Shown here piece after piece: positions 38,740 to 46,620 of a stretch of 64,000 nt of DNA (its first letter is position 1; each line of letters opens with the position of its first letter). The stretch is from contig OY969891.1 in assembly GCA_963704355.1 (NCBI GenBank), forward strand, positions 3,224,001-3,288,000, written 5' to 3'. The position numbers were made by a program, and so were the translations under genes. This DNA is from Bog-473 sp963704355. GTDB lineage: Bacteria > Actinomycetota > Acidimicrobiia > Acidimicrobiales > RAAP-2. The notes under the pieces are model-generated. The model was not told where the DNA came from. It did not search any database and saw only the letters and a list, made by a program, of their open reading frames with translations.

Positions 38740-39330
38740 TCAGGCCAGCGGCTCGCCGTCGGGCATCCGGTTCCACAGCTCGATCACCGCGGTGCCGCGT
38801 TCGTCCCCGAGGACGCAGATCGCCCCGGGGAACAGCACGAGCAGGCGACCGGCGACCGGCGGCAGCCCGATCCAGCGTGCCGCGAGGACCCGAAGAAAGT
38901 GCCCGTGGGCCACGCAAAGCGTCGGGCCGTCACACCGTCGGGCCCGCTCTATGACCCGATCGGCGCGCCGCCCGACGTCGGAGGCCCGCTCCCCGTCGGG
39001 CACCCCGTCTTCCCAAAGGTTCCACCCGGGCCGGGTCTCCCGGATCTCCGGCGTGGTCAGGCCCTCGTAGTCGCCGTAGTCCCACTCCATGAGATCCGGT
39101 TCCGGGTCGGCGACGAAACCGGCCAATTCGCTGGTCTCGGCCGCACGGCGCAGCGGGCTGGTCAGCACCTGGGCGAACGAGGTGAACCCGAGGGCCCGCA
39201 CGAGCTCGCCTGCGGCCTTGGCCTGGTCCCCACCCTGCTCGAGCAGGGGAATATCGGTCCGGCCCGTGTGTTGACCGGTAAGGGTCCACTCGGTCGCCCC
39301 GTGCCGCAGGAGCACCATCCGGGCGACCAC
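38740..39330 (-). CDS. Histidine phosphatase (phosphoglycerate-mutase-like)
   Basis: A 196-aa histidine-phosphatase-superfamily protein. Phospho-His motif LLRHGATEW (His10), SPLRRAAETSEL, EWDYGDYEGLTTPEIRE (acid Glu) and the second His in VAHGHFLRVLAARW. This set is common to acid sugar phosphatases; the true substrate is undetermined. GTG 39330 is used; ATG 39318 is the next choice. It converges with the Rrf2 gene. Confidence 0.9.
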   Translation of the reverse strand: MVARMVLLRHGATEWTLTGQHTGRTDIPLLEQGGDQAKAAGELVRALGFTSFAQVLTSPLRRAAETSELAGFVADPEPDLMEWDYGDYEGLTTPEIRETRPGWNLWEDGVPDGERASDVGRRADRVIERARRCDGPTLCVAHGHFLRVLAARWIGLPPVAGRLLVLFPGAICVLGDERGTAVIELWNRMPDGEPLA

Positions 39331-39419
39331 CGCCGTAGACCACCACGGCGGCGAAGACAGCGCAACTCCGAACAACCGGATGGAATGATCCGGTCGCCGT
39401 AATGGTTGAACTAATTGCG

Positions 39420-39450
39420 TTGAACCCGGGTGGGCCCGGGTACGTATGAC
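39420..39450 (+). promoter_or_regulatory. Candidate promoter of the sigma-factor gene
   Basis: TTGAAC (39420-39425) and TATGAC (39445-39450) with a 19-bp spacer containing CCCGGG-TGGG-CCCGGG. A second TTGAAC lies at 39406-39411, making a 14-bp direct repeat. It supports translation from ATG 39482 rather than 39446, which falls inside the -10. Confidence 0.4.
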
Positions 39451-39481
39451 TGAGAGTGAGCGAAAAGCGTCTGGAGCGAAC

Positions 39482-40318
39482 ATGAAGAGCGCGGTGAGCA
39501 CATCGGACACGTTGGGGTTGATGTTGCGTGACCTTGACCAGTTCCCAATGCCCGACCACGAGCAGCAGGTTGAGCTGGCCAAGCGGGTCATGGCCGGGGA
39601 CGAGGCCGCCCGCAAGCAGATGGTCGCTGCCAACCTTCGCCTGGTTGTCCACTGGGCTCGTCGTTACCAGGACCGGGGCGTGGACATGGCCGACCTGGTC
39701 CAAGAGGGGACCTTTGGCCTGATGCGCGCCGTCGACAAGTTCGACTGGGAGCGGGGCTTCCGGTTCTCGACCTACGCCACCTGGTGGATCCGCCAGGCTC
39801 TGCAGCGGGCCGTCCAGCAGCACGGCCGCACCATCCGGATTCCTCTTGAGGTGGGCGAGCAGATCCAGCGCCTCGAGCTGACGAAGGCGGAGCTGGCCAG
39901 CACCCTGGGCCGAGCTCCGACCGAGGAGGAGCTCAACGAGGCGACCGGCATGACCGCAGACGAGCGCGAGTCACTCGAGGACGTGGCGCGTGTCACGGCG
40001 TCGTTGGACCAGCCGGCCGCGCTCGAGTCGTCGACGACGCTCGGCGAGCTGGTGGCCCCCGACGACAGCGACTTCGCCACCGAGGTGGAGGAGATGATGG
40101 TGTACGAGCGGGTGCGCGACGCGGTCGAGCGCCTGCCCGGGCTCCAGCGTGACGTGCTGCGTCTCCGCTTTGGCTTCGACGGCGACTCCCCAGCGTCACT
40201 GCAATCGACGGCCGAACGACTGGGCGTCGGTGTGCGGCGGGTTCGCCGAGCCGAGGAAGAGGCCTTGGCGGCGCTGTCGGGTGACGTCGACGTGCTGGGA
40301 GTGCACCAAGCAGCCTGA
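39482..40318 (+). CDS. Sigma-70 family RNA polymerase sigma factor (primary-like, group 2)
   Basis: A 278-aa sigma factor lacking region 1.1. Region 1.2/2: DHEQQVELAKRVMAGDEAARKQMVAANLRLVVHWARRY, DLVQEGTFGLMRAVDKFDWERGFRFSTYATWWIRQAL (2.3/2.4). Region 3: TIRIPLEVGEQIQRLE. Region 4.2: STAERLGVGVRRVRRAEEEAL. Region 4.2 is shorter and less canonical than in housekeeping sigma. ATG 39482 has GGAG 5 nt upstream; ATG 39446 is an alternative. A strong hairpin follows the stop. Confidence 0.93.
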   Translation: MKSAVSTSDTLGLMLRDLDQFPMPDHEQQVELAKRVMAGDEAARKQMVAANLRLVVHWARRYQDRGVDMADLVQEGTFGLMRAVDKFDWERGFRFSTYATWWIRQALQRAVQQHGRTIRIPLEVGEQIQRLELTKAELASTLGRAPTEEELNEATGMTADERESLEDVARVTASLDQPAALESSTTLGELVAPDDSDFATEVEEMMVYERVRDAVERLPGLQRDVLRLRFGFDGDSPASLQSTAERLGVGVRRVRRAEEEALAALSGDVDVLGVHQAA

Positions 40319-40340
40319 CCAGGGCCGGGCTCCTGGCAGT

Positions 40341-40363
40341 GCCGCGCCAAGTCAGGGCGCGGC
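40341..40363. terminator. Hairpin between convergent sigma-factor and rluD genes
   Basis: Perfect 8-bp stem GCCGCGCC/GGCGCGGC with 7-nt loop, 22 bp after the sigma-factor stop and 6 bp beyond the rluD stop. No T run on either strand. Position suggests a bidirectional terminator of the U-less kind common in high-GC bacteria. Confidence 0.55.
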
Positions 40364-40368
40364 CGGGC

Positions 40369-41307
40369 CTATCGCAGATACGTCTTCAGGTCCTCGGGCA
40401 TCTCCGAGCGGAATTCTGTTCGCACGCCCGAGCCCGGGTGGTCGAAGGCCAGCCGGTACGCGTGCAGGAAGAACCGCCCGGACCCGAGCCGCTTGTCCGG
40501 CGTGCCGTAGCGAGCGTCCCCCACGACCGGGTGGCCGATGGCCGCCATGTGGACGCGGATTTGATGAGTGCGTCCGCTCTGGAGCGCGAGCTCCAACAGG
40601 GTCGCGGGGTTCGTGGTGCCGGCCCCGCGTCGCTCCACGACTCGGTACGACGTACGGGCGGGCCGACCGCCGGCGGTCACCGCCATCTTGGTCGGCGTCC
40701 GGGCGGAACGCCCGATCGGCGCCTCGATCTCCCCGCGCTCGTCACGCACTTCGCCGGCGACCAGTGCCAGGTAGCGCCGCTCCATCGTCCGCGTCGCCAG
40801 CTGCTCGACCAGCGCCTCGTACGCATCCTCCGTGCGCGCCACCGCCAGCAGCCCCGAGGTGCCCTTGTCGAGACGGTGCACGATCCCGGGCCGGTCCGGC
40901 GGGCACACGCCCGCGACGACCAGGTCGGCCAGGTCGGGAAAGCGGGCCAGCAGACCGCCCACCAGAGTGCCCTCGTCGTGGCCCGCCCCCGGGTGCACGA
41001 CGAGACCCGCCGGCTTGTCGATCACGGCGACGAGGTCGTCGGCGTGCACCACTGAGAAGCGCACCCCGGGCTCGGCGGCCGGGCCGACCGGGCCGGGCTC
41101 GGGCAAATGGACGGTCAGCCGGGCGCCCTCCGTCAGCGGGGCGCGTCCTACCCTGACCACGACCCCGTCGACCAGGACCCTGCCGTCGCTGATGAGCGCG
41201 GCGGCGACCGCACGCGACACGCCCGTCGCCATGGCGACGCCGCGGTCGACGCGCACGCCCGCCATGAGGGCCGGGACCTCGGTCGTGATGGTCTCCGCCT
41301 GGGTCAT
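40369..41307 (-). CDS. rluD: RluD-family 23S rRNA pseudouridine synthase
   Basis: A 312-aa RluA/RluD pseudouridine synthase. N-terminal S4-like RNA-binding domain (GVSRAVAAALISDGRVLVDGVVV), then the catalytic domain with HRLDKGTSGLLAVA (Asp147) and RTHQIRVHMAAIGHPVVGD. ATG 41307 follows GGGAG. It lies 53 bp downstream of lspA, the usual lspA-rluD pairing. Confidence 0.93.
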   Translation of the reverse strand: MTQAETITTEVPALMAGVRVDRGVAMATGVSRAVAAALISDGRVLVDGVVVRVGRAPLTEGARLTVHLPEPGPVGPAAEPGVRFSVVHADDLVAVIDKPAGLVVHPGAGHDEGTLVGGLLARFPDLADLVVAGVCPPDRPGIVHRLDKGTSGLLAVARTEDAYEALVEQLATRTMERRYLALVAGEVRDERGEIEAPIGRSARTPTKMAVTAGGRPARTSYRVVERRGAGTTNPATLLELALQSGRTHQIRVHMAAIGHPVVGDARYGTPDKRLGSGRFFLHAYRLAFDHPGSGVRTEFRSEMPEDLKTYLR

Positions 41308-41360
41308 CCCGTCTCCCTCTCCGGCTTCCGCGTTTCTCCCTGCTGTGGTCACGCGCCCCC

Positions 41361-41855
41361 TCACACCGTGCCGTGTTCGGGCACCTCGGTGTGCCCGAAG
41401 AGGATGGTGACAATGACCACGATCACGCCGATCGTCACGCACGCGTCCGCCAGGTTGAACGTCGGCCAGTAGTCGAGGGTGATGAAATCGGGCACTTGGC
41501 CGCCGTGCCCGCCCACGATGCGCTCGCTCAGGTTGCCGACGGCGCCCCCCAGGACCAAACCCGCCCCGATGGCCAGCGGCACCGTCCGCACGAGGGCCAC
41601 GACCACCGCGAGGACGGCGACGCCGATGCACAACAACACCGTGACCGCGGTGGCGCGGCCGCTGAAGAGGCTGAAGGCGAACCCGGAATTGAAGGTGACG
41701 GCCAGACCGAGCGGCCCCCAGAGGTGCTGTGACCCGTGCAGGTGGTCGACCGCCAGCGACGTGGTGACCCGGTCAGCCACCACCACGACCGCGGCAATGG
41801 CGAAGGCCAGGACCCGCGGCCGCGTCAGCGCCGGGACAGTCCCCCGCTCTTGCAC
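41361..41855 (-). CDS. lspA: Lipoprotein signal peptidase
   Basis: Membrane aspartyl protease cleaving prolipoprotein signal peptides. It is 164 aa with four transmembrane helices. Motifs: FNSGFAFSLF, GGAVGNLSERI, and the catalytic Asp123 (VPDFI) and Asp137 (FNLADA). Family GNLiDR reads GNLSER here, a conservative Asp-to-Glu change. GTG 41855 overlaps the upstream gene by 31 nt. It would process the lipoprotein at 16368. Confidence 0.93.
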   Translation of the reverse strand: MQERGTVPALTRPRVLAFAIAAVVVVADRVTTSLAVDHLHGSQHLWGPLGLAVTFNSGFAFSLFSGRATAVTVLLCIGVAVLAVVVALVRTVPLAIGAGLVLGGAVGNLSERIVGGHGGQVPDFITLDYWPTFNLADACVTIGVIVVIVTILFGHTEVPEHGTV

Positions 41856-42706
41856 GCCACGCAGAGCCGGGCGTAGGGCAGAGCTCGCAGTCGCGGCTTG
41901 GGGATCGGTTGGAAGCACCGCTCGCAGTAGCCGTAGGTCTTGTCGGCGATCCGCGCCAACGCGTCGTCGATCTCCTCGACGGCCAGGGTGGCCTGGCCCG
42001 AGAGCGCGAGGTTGCGTTCGCGGTCGACCGTCACCGTCCCACCCTCGCCCGACTCCTCGTCGAATTGGACGTCCCCGGGTTCGCGCTCGAGCGCGAGGGA
42101 GTCCGCCTCGGCCCGCAGCGATGTTGCTTGCTCCTGGTACACCGCCCGGTCGCCCAGCAGCAGGTCGCGGACCTCCTCGAGGAACTTGGCGTCCTTGGCG
42201 TAGGGACCGGTCTTGGGGCGGACCGGCGCGGGGGCCTTCGGCTTGGGGGTGAAGGTCGAGGTCGCCGTCGCGGCGCCGGCGCCGTTACCGGCAGCCGTAC
42301 GAGCGGAGGCCGACGAGGTCGCCTTCTTCGCTGCAGGCTTCGCCGCCGCCTTCTTGGCCGGAGCCGGGGCCGCCTTCTTGGCCGGAGCCGCCTTCTTGGC
42401 GGCGGGTGCGGCCTTGCGAGGCGCCGGCGAGCTCTTCGCCGCCGTGGTCGACTTCTTCGCGGCGCTCGACGTGGCCTTCTTGGCCGTCGCAGGGGCCGGC
42501 TTCTTGGCCGCCGGAGCGGCCTTCTTGGTCGTAGTGGCTGCCTTCTTCACAACAGGAGCTGCCTTCTTCTTGAGAACGGGACGCTTCGTAGCGGTTGCAC
42601 CAACCTTGGGCCGGGTTGATTTGTTCCCGGCTTGCGACTTGGAGGCGGCGGCGGATCGCGATGCTGGCACCCGTTTGGCCTGGGTGCCTTTGCTCGCTGG
42701 GGTCAT
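41825..42706 (-). CDS. TraR/DksA zinc-finger protein with a Lys/Ala/Pro-rich N-terminal tail
   Basis: A 293-aa protein. Residues ~1-165 are a histone-H1-like low-complexity tail of KKAAP, AKKPAP and KKATS repeats. Residues ~185-293 form a DksA/TraR domain: coiled coil (LEEVRDLLLGDRAVYQEQATSLRAEADSLALE), the LALSGQATLAVEEIDDALARI helix and zinc finger CERC (261-264) and CVAC (282-285). It may bind nucleic acid through the tail and RNA polymerase or another target through the finger domain. ATG 42706 follows GAAGGAGG. It sits between divIVA and lspA. Confidence 0.9.
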   Translation of the reverse strand: MTPASKGTQAKRVPASRSAAASKSQAGNKSTRPKVGATATKRPVLKKKAAPVVKKAATTTKKAAPAAKKPAPATAKKATSSAAKKSTTAAKSSPAPRKAAPAAKKAAPAKKAAPAPAKKAAAKPAAKKATSSASARTAAGNGAGAATATSTFTPKPKAPAPVRPKTGPYAKDAKFLEEVRDLLLGDRAVYQEQATSLRAEADSLALEREPGDVQFDEESGEGGTVTVDRERNLALSGQATLAVEEIDDALARIADKTYGYCERCFQPIPKPRLRALPYARLCVACKSGGLSRR

Positions 42707-42833
42707 CGTGCCCTCCTTCGGGCCACGTGACGAGGTCACGTACCCCCGCCGCGACCTGCCTGGGGAGCGGGTGACGATAGCGGACCGCGCTGGCGCGGGC
42801 AATAGCGCCGTCAACCCACGGAATGGTCGCGCT

Positions 42834-43604
42834 TCAGATGGAGCGGGGTGCTCCCGATGCCGCCGTGCCGGTGGCGCTGTGGAGGTTCAGGGTGGGCGCG
42901 CCGTCGTCCGCTTCGGGCAGCCGGCCGGCGCCCAGGGGGTCGCCCCCGCCGCCCTTCCCGCCCTTCGGCTTGACGCCCATCAGCGAGTTGGCGGGTTGCA
43001 CGTTCTCGTCGACCCACTTGAGGATGTCGGAGAGGGCGGCGGTCAACCGGTTGCGCTCCGACTCGAGGTGACGCGCCATGCTCTCGACGTCGGCGGCCAG
43101 CTCGGTGCGGTTGGCCTCCAGCCGCGTGACCTCTTCGCGCAGCTTCTGATGCGACTCAGCCTGCAGTTGGGCGGCGGTGGCCTCAGCCGACGCGATGGCG
43201 GCACGTGCCGTTTCTTCCGCCTGGCTGACGATGGACGCTGCCTCGGCCTCGCTCTCGCGCTTGGTCTGGTCGACGAACTTCTGCGCCAGCAGCAGCGTGC
43301 GCTGCAGGGTCTCGTCGGACAGGGCCGCCGCGTCGGCGGACGCCGCCACCGTCTCCTCGCCCCCTTCGGCTGCGACCGGGGCCGGGGCCGCTCGCCGCTC
43401 CCGCTCGAGCTGGGCAATCCGCTCGCTGGCCTGGCGCAGGCGCTCGTTCAGCTGGCGGACGTGATCCTGGAGGCCCTCGGCCTCCTGGGCTGCCTTGTCC
43501 AGGTACTCATCGACTTCATCGACGTTGTAACCCTTCAGACCGAGACGGAACTCAACGGTCCGGAGCGTGTCGAGAATTGAGGTGGGTGCCTGGGAATTGT
43601 CCAT
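42834..43604 (-). CDS. divIVA: DivIVA/Wag31 polar growth scaffold
   Basis: Curvature-sensing coiled-coil protein that organises polar growth and division in actinobacteria. It is 256 aa: N-terminal DivIVA lipid-binding domain (TVEFRLGLKGYNVDEVDEYLDKAAQEAEG, residues 16-44), a variable linker, a second long coiled coil (residues ~100-190) and a Gly-rich tail. ATG 43604. It is downstream of sepF and yggT, the standard order. Confidence 0.93.
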   Translation of the reverse strand: MDNSQAPTSILDTLRTVEFRLGLKGYNVDEVDEYLDKAAQEAEGLQDHVRQLNERLRQASERIAQLERERRAAPAPVAAEGGEETVAASADAAALSDETLQRTLLLAQKFVDQTKRESEAEAASIVSQAEETARAAIASAEATAAQLQAESHQKLREEVTRLEANRTELAADVESMARHLESERNRLTAALSDILKWVDENVQPANSLMGVKPKGGKGGGGDPLGAGRLPEADDGAPTLNLHSATGTAASGAPRSI

Positions 43605-43650
43605 GGCGGCCGAGTCTAACCATCCCCTCCTGCGATGCCAGTGATGGAAA

Positions 43651-43914
43651 TCAGCCCGCCCGCAACACCGGGATCAGGACGATCTGTGCCACCAGGATCA
43701 CCACCAGGAAGGACCAGTCAAGACCGCCCATGGGCCGGATGATGCGGCGCACCGGACGCAGCACGGGGTCCACCAGCTGGTGCAGGACGTACTGAATCCG
43801 CGCCAGCGTCGTCCCCGGCCGGACGCGGAACCAACTCAAGATCGCGTAGGGGAACATGATCAGCCAGATGTAGGCCTCGATCAGCCACGCCAGCAGTTGG
43901 AAGATGTTCACCAA
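43651..43914 (-). CDS. YggT-family membrane protein
   Basis: An 87-aa protein with two hydrophobic segments (LLAWLIEAYIWLIMFPYAILSWF and FLVVILVAQIVLIPVL) flanking the family motif DPVLRPVRRIIRPMGGLDWS. It lies between sepF and divIVA as in many Gram-positives (YlmG), where it affects nucleoid and division organisation. GTG 43914. Confidence 0.9.
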   Translation of the reverse strand: MVNIFQLLAWLIEAYIWLIMFPYAILSWFRVRPGTTLARIQYVLHQLVDPVLRPVRRIIRPMGGLDWSFLVVILVAQIVLIPVLRAG

Positions 43915-43932
43915 CCAAAAAGGGTAATGGGT

Positions 43933-44532
43933 CTAGTCGCGGCCGAAACCGCGCTCAGCCAGGCGCAGACGCTCTTCGTCGGACACCTTCACGTTGGTCG
44001 GCGCCAGGAGGAACACCTGATCGGCGACCTTCTCCATCTCACCGCTCAACGCGTAGGTCACCCCGCTGCAGAAGTCGATCATTCGCCGCTGCAAGTCACG
44101 GTCGGCCATCTGCAGGTTCACGATCACCGGCCGGTTGTCCTTCAGACGGTCTGCGATCTCCTTGGCGTCCCCGAACCGCGACGGCGCCACCACGTGGACC
44201 CGTGCCGCCGGCACCTGCGCCGGCAGCGCGGAGGGGCTGATCGTGGTGTCCACGGGCATGGCCCGCACGGCCGTTGGCCGAGGGGCCACGTTGCTCGGCG
44301 CCGGCCTCGGCTGGCTGGGGACGGCCGACTCTCGCGGGATGGTGCGGACCCTGCTCATTCCGCCGCTGAATTCCTCCGCCGGCGCCTGCTCGTAGTCCGG
44401 GGTGCGAGGCTCGACCCGGGTGGCCGCCGAGAACCCACGAGGTGCGCGGTCCTCCAAGTCGTCGTACTCGTCGTACTCGTCATCGAGCAGGCCGAGATAG
44501 ACCATGGTCTTCTTCATGAACGAGGGTGACAT
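43933..44532 (-). CDS. sepF: Cell division protein SepF
   Basis: Membrane anchor and bundler of FtsZ. It is 199 aa: amphipathic N-terminal membrane-binding helix (MKKTMVYLGLL), acidic region DDEYDEYDDLED, disordered linker, and the SepF core (VVAPSRFGDAKEIADRLKDNRPVIVNLQMADRDLQRRMIDFCSGVTYALSG). ATG 44532 follows GGAGAAGG. Actinobacteria without FtsA depend on SepF; no ftsA is present here. Confidence 0.95.
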   Translation of the reverse strand: MSPSFMKKTMVYLGLLDDEYDEYDDLEDRAPRGFSAATRVEPRTPDYEQAPAEEFSGGMSRVRTIPRESAVPSQPRPAPSNVAPRPTAVRAMPVDTTISPSALPAQVPAARVHVVAPSRFGDAKEIADRLKDNRPVIVNLQMADRDLQRRMIDFCSGVTYALSGEMEKVADQVFLLAPTNVKVSDEERLRLAERGFGRD

Positions 44533-44578
44533 ACCTTCTCCTGTTCCGTCACAGCGTAGTGCCTGGTTGGCAGGTCAG

Positions 44579-44646
44579 GCGGGCGAAGGAGCAGGGCTTC
44601 CGCGCCCGCAGGGGAGGTCAGCCTCATGCTCACGCTGACCTGAGGC
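44579..44646. repeat. Cluster of inverted repeats between PLPBP and sepF
   Basis: GCGGGCG/CGCCCGC (44579-44609) lies next to AGGTCAGC/GCTGACCT (44615-44641, perfect 8-bp stem, 11-nt loop). The latter overlaps an alternative pair GCCTCA/TGAGGC (44621-44646); the two cannot form together. TGCC/GGCA around 44561-44573 adds a fourth. It may be a terminator after PLPBP or a leader structure controlling sepF. Confidence 0.5.
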
Positions 44647-44665
44647 TCCTCTTGACCGTTGCCCC

Positions 44666-45235
44666 TCACGGAGGGGAACGCGGCGGGCGTTCGCCGAAGA
44701 GCGCGCGGCCGATGCGGACCATTGTCGACCCGGCCGCGACCGCCGCCTCGAGGTCGTCGGTCATGCCCATAGAACGCTCCTCGAGGCCGAGCTCGTCGGC
44801 CAATCGGGCCACGGTCTCGAACGCCGCACGCGCTGCATCCGCGCCGGGGCCCGCCACGGTCATCAGGCCCCGCACGTCGAGGCCGTCCGATTGCAGATCG
44901 ACGACGAGCCCACGCGCCTCCGACGGCGGGCAGCCGTTGCGGCCGGGCAACCCGGTCGTGTCGACTTCGACCAACACCCTCGCGCCGGGCGCGAAGCGCG
45001 CGATGCGCGTGCCCTCCGCGGCGCGGGCCACGCTTTGCCAGAGCCCGACCAGCGGTGCGAGGCCCGCCACCTTGTTCCGCTGCACCGCACCGAGGTAGTG
45101 CCAGACGACGGGGTCCCCGGGTATCTCGGCCGCCTTCTCTTCGAGCTCGAGCGCGTAGTTCTCCCCGATGTCGGGCAGCCCGGCCGCCAACGCAGCGCGC
45201 ACCGCGTCGACGCCGAAGCCCTTGGTGACGCCCAC
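44666..45235 (-). CDS. YggS/PLPBP-family PLP homeostasis protein (start codon unclear)
   Basis: Pyridoxal-phosphate-binding protein. The PLP lysine is in VGVTKGFG; later GENYALELEEKA, VWHYLGAVQRNK and the phosphate-binding C-terminus STMVRIGRALFG. GTG 45235 is the most upstream normal start codon, but the frame upstream to ~45316 encodes the conserved first helix (DDVARRLAAVRLRIEQAGGDPARVRV) without ATG, GTG or TTG. The true start may be non-canonical, or a base may be wrong. It directly follows ftsZ, its usual place. Confidence 0.85.
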   Translation of the reverse strand: MGVTKGFGVDAVRAALAAGLPDIGENYALELEEKAAEIPGDPVVWHYLGAVQRNKVAGLAPLVGLWQSVARAAEGTRIARFAPGARVLVEVDTTGLPGRNGCPPSEARGLVVDLQSDGLDVRGLMTVAGPGADAARAAFETVARLADELGLEERSMGMTDDLEAAVAAGSTMVRIGRALFGERPPRSPP

Positions 45236-45314
45236 GACCCGTACCCGGGCGGGATCCCCGCCCGCCTGCTCGATGCGCAGCCGGACCGCTGCCAGCCGCC
45301 GCGCGACGTCGTCG

Positions 45315-46421
45315 CTAGCGGAGGAAGGAGGGGACGTCGAAATCGTCGTCGCCGAGGTCGAGCTCGTCCTCGGACCCGGTGGCGTCGGCGAAGATGTCGA
45401 CGGGCTCCGGCGTGGCGAAGATCGACGAGGCCAAGTCCGACGACTTCCCCGATCCCGCCGAGTCCTCCCAGCGTTCGAAGCCGGCCGCGATGACGGTCAC
45501 CCGCACCTCGTCACCCATGTTGTCGTCGATGACGGCGCCAAAGATGATGTTGGCGTCGGGGTGCGCCACGGAGTGGATGATCTCCGCCGCCTCGTTCACC
45601 TCGAAGAGGCCCAGGTCGGAGCCCCCGGCGATGTTGAGGACCATGCCCCGCGCCCCCTCGATCGACGCCTCGAGCAGCGGAGAGGTGATGGCGGCCCGGG
45701 CCGCGTTGGCGGCGCGACCCTCGCCGATCGACGACCCGATGCCCATGATCGCGGTGCCCGCGTTGGTCATCACCATCTTGACGTCGGCGAAGTCGGTGTT
45801 GATGAGCCCCGGCACCGTGATGAGGTCGGTGATGCCACGCACGCCTTGGAGCAACACCTCATCGGCCATCTTGAACGCGTTGACCATGCTCGTCTTGTCG
45901 TTGGAGACGGTGAGCAACCGGTCGTTCGGGATGACGATCAGCGTGTCGACCTTCTCCTTGAGAATCTGGATGCCCTTCTCGGCCTGCATGGCGCGGCGCC
46001 GGCCCTCGAAGGTGAACGGGCGCGTGACCACGCCGATGGTCAGCGCGCCGATGCCCTTGGCGACCTCCGCGAAGACGGGCGCCCCGCCCGTGCCGGTGCC
46101 GCCGCCCTTGCCCGCGGTGATGAAGACCATGTCCGCGCCCTGCAGCGCCTCCTCAATATCCTGTCGGTGCTCCTCGGCGGCCAGGCGACCCACCTCGGGA
46201 TCGCTGCCGGCGCCCAGGCCACGCGTCAGCTGCCGGCCGATGTCCAGCTTGAGGTCGGCATCGCTCATGAGGAGAGCCTGGGCGTCCGTGTTGGCCGCGA
46301 TGAACTCGACGTTGCGCAACCCCGAGTCGATCATCCGGTTGACGGCGTTGACTCCGCCGCCGCCCACTCCTACCACCTTGATGACTGCCAGGTAGTTCCC
46401 CTGGGAAGGCACGGTCGTCAT
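45315..46421 (-). CDS. ftsZ: Cell division GTPase FtsZ
   Basis: Tubulin homologue forming the Z ring. It is 368 aa: GVGGGGVNAVNRM, tubulin signature GGGTGTGG (106-113), NTDFADV T7-loop region, a flexible acidic linker and the C-terminal conserved peptide FDVPSFLR that binds SepF or FtsW. ATG 46421 follows GAGGGGA; a longer frame to 46502 is unsupported. A consensus promoter lies 141 bp upstream. Confidence 0.97.
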   Translation of the reverse strand: MTTVPSQGNYLAVIKVVGVGGGGVNAVNRMIDSGLRNVEFIAANTDAQALLMSDADLKLDIGRQLTRGLGAGSDPEVGRLAAEEHRQDIEEALQGADMVFITAGKGGGTGTGGAPVFAEVAKGIGALTIGVVTRPFTFEGRRRAMQAEKGIQILKEKVDTLIVIPNDRLLTVSNDKTSMVNAFKMADEVLLQGVRGITDLITVPGLINTDFADVKMVMTNAGTAIMGIGSSIGEGRAANAARAAITSPLLEASIEGARGMVLNIAGGSDLGLFEVNEAAEIIHSVAHPDANIIFGAVIDDNMGDEVRVTVIAAGFERWEDSAGSGKSSDLASSIFATPEPVDIFADATGSEDELDLGDDDFDVPSFLR

Positions 46422-46516
46422 GATTCCCCTCGTCTTCGGGTCGATCGTCGACCGATAGCTCGCTGGTACGTTCCGCCTGCCGTCACCGTCCACTCGGGAC
46501 ACGCGACTAATCCCTG

Positions 46517-46533
46517 AACCTTTGGGGAAGGTT
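46517..46533. repeat. Perfect inverted repeat in the ftsZ leader
   Basis: AACCTT-TGGGG-AAGGTT, 6-bp perfect stem and 5-nt loop, between the candidate ftsZ promoter and the start codon. Possible operator or RNA hairpin. Confidence 0.4.
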
Positions 46534-46561
46534 GATGTTCACAGTTCGGCAACGTGACCCC

Positions 46562-46590
46562 ACCATACGGGGGGTGTTCAGGCAGGTCAA
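46562..46590 (-). promoter_or_regulatory. Candidate sigma-70 promoter of ftsZ
   Basis: TTGACC (46590-46585), 17-bp spacer, TATGGT (46567-46562) in the 199-bp gap between ftsQ and ftsZ, predicting a ~135-nt leader. A dedicated ftsZ promoter is usual. Confidence 0.6.
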
Positions 46591-46620
46591 GCATCCTACG
46601 TCACGCACCGATCCCTGCCG

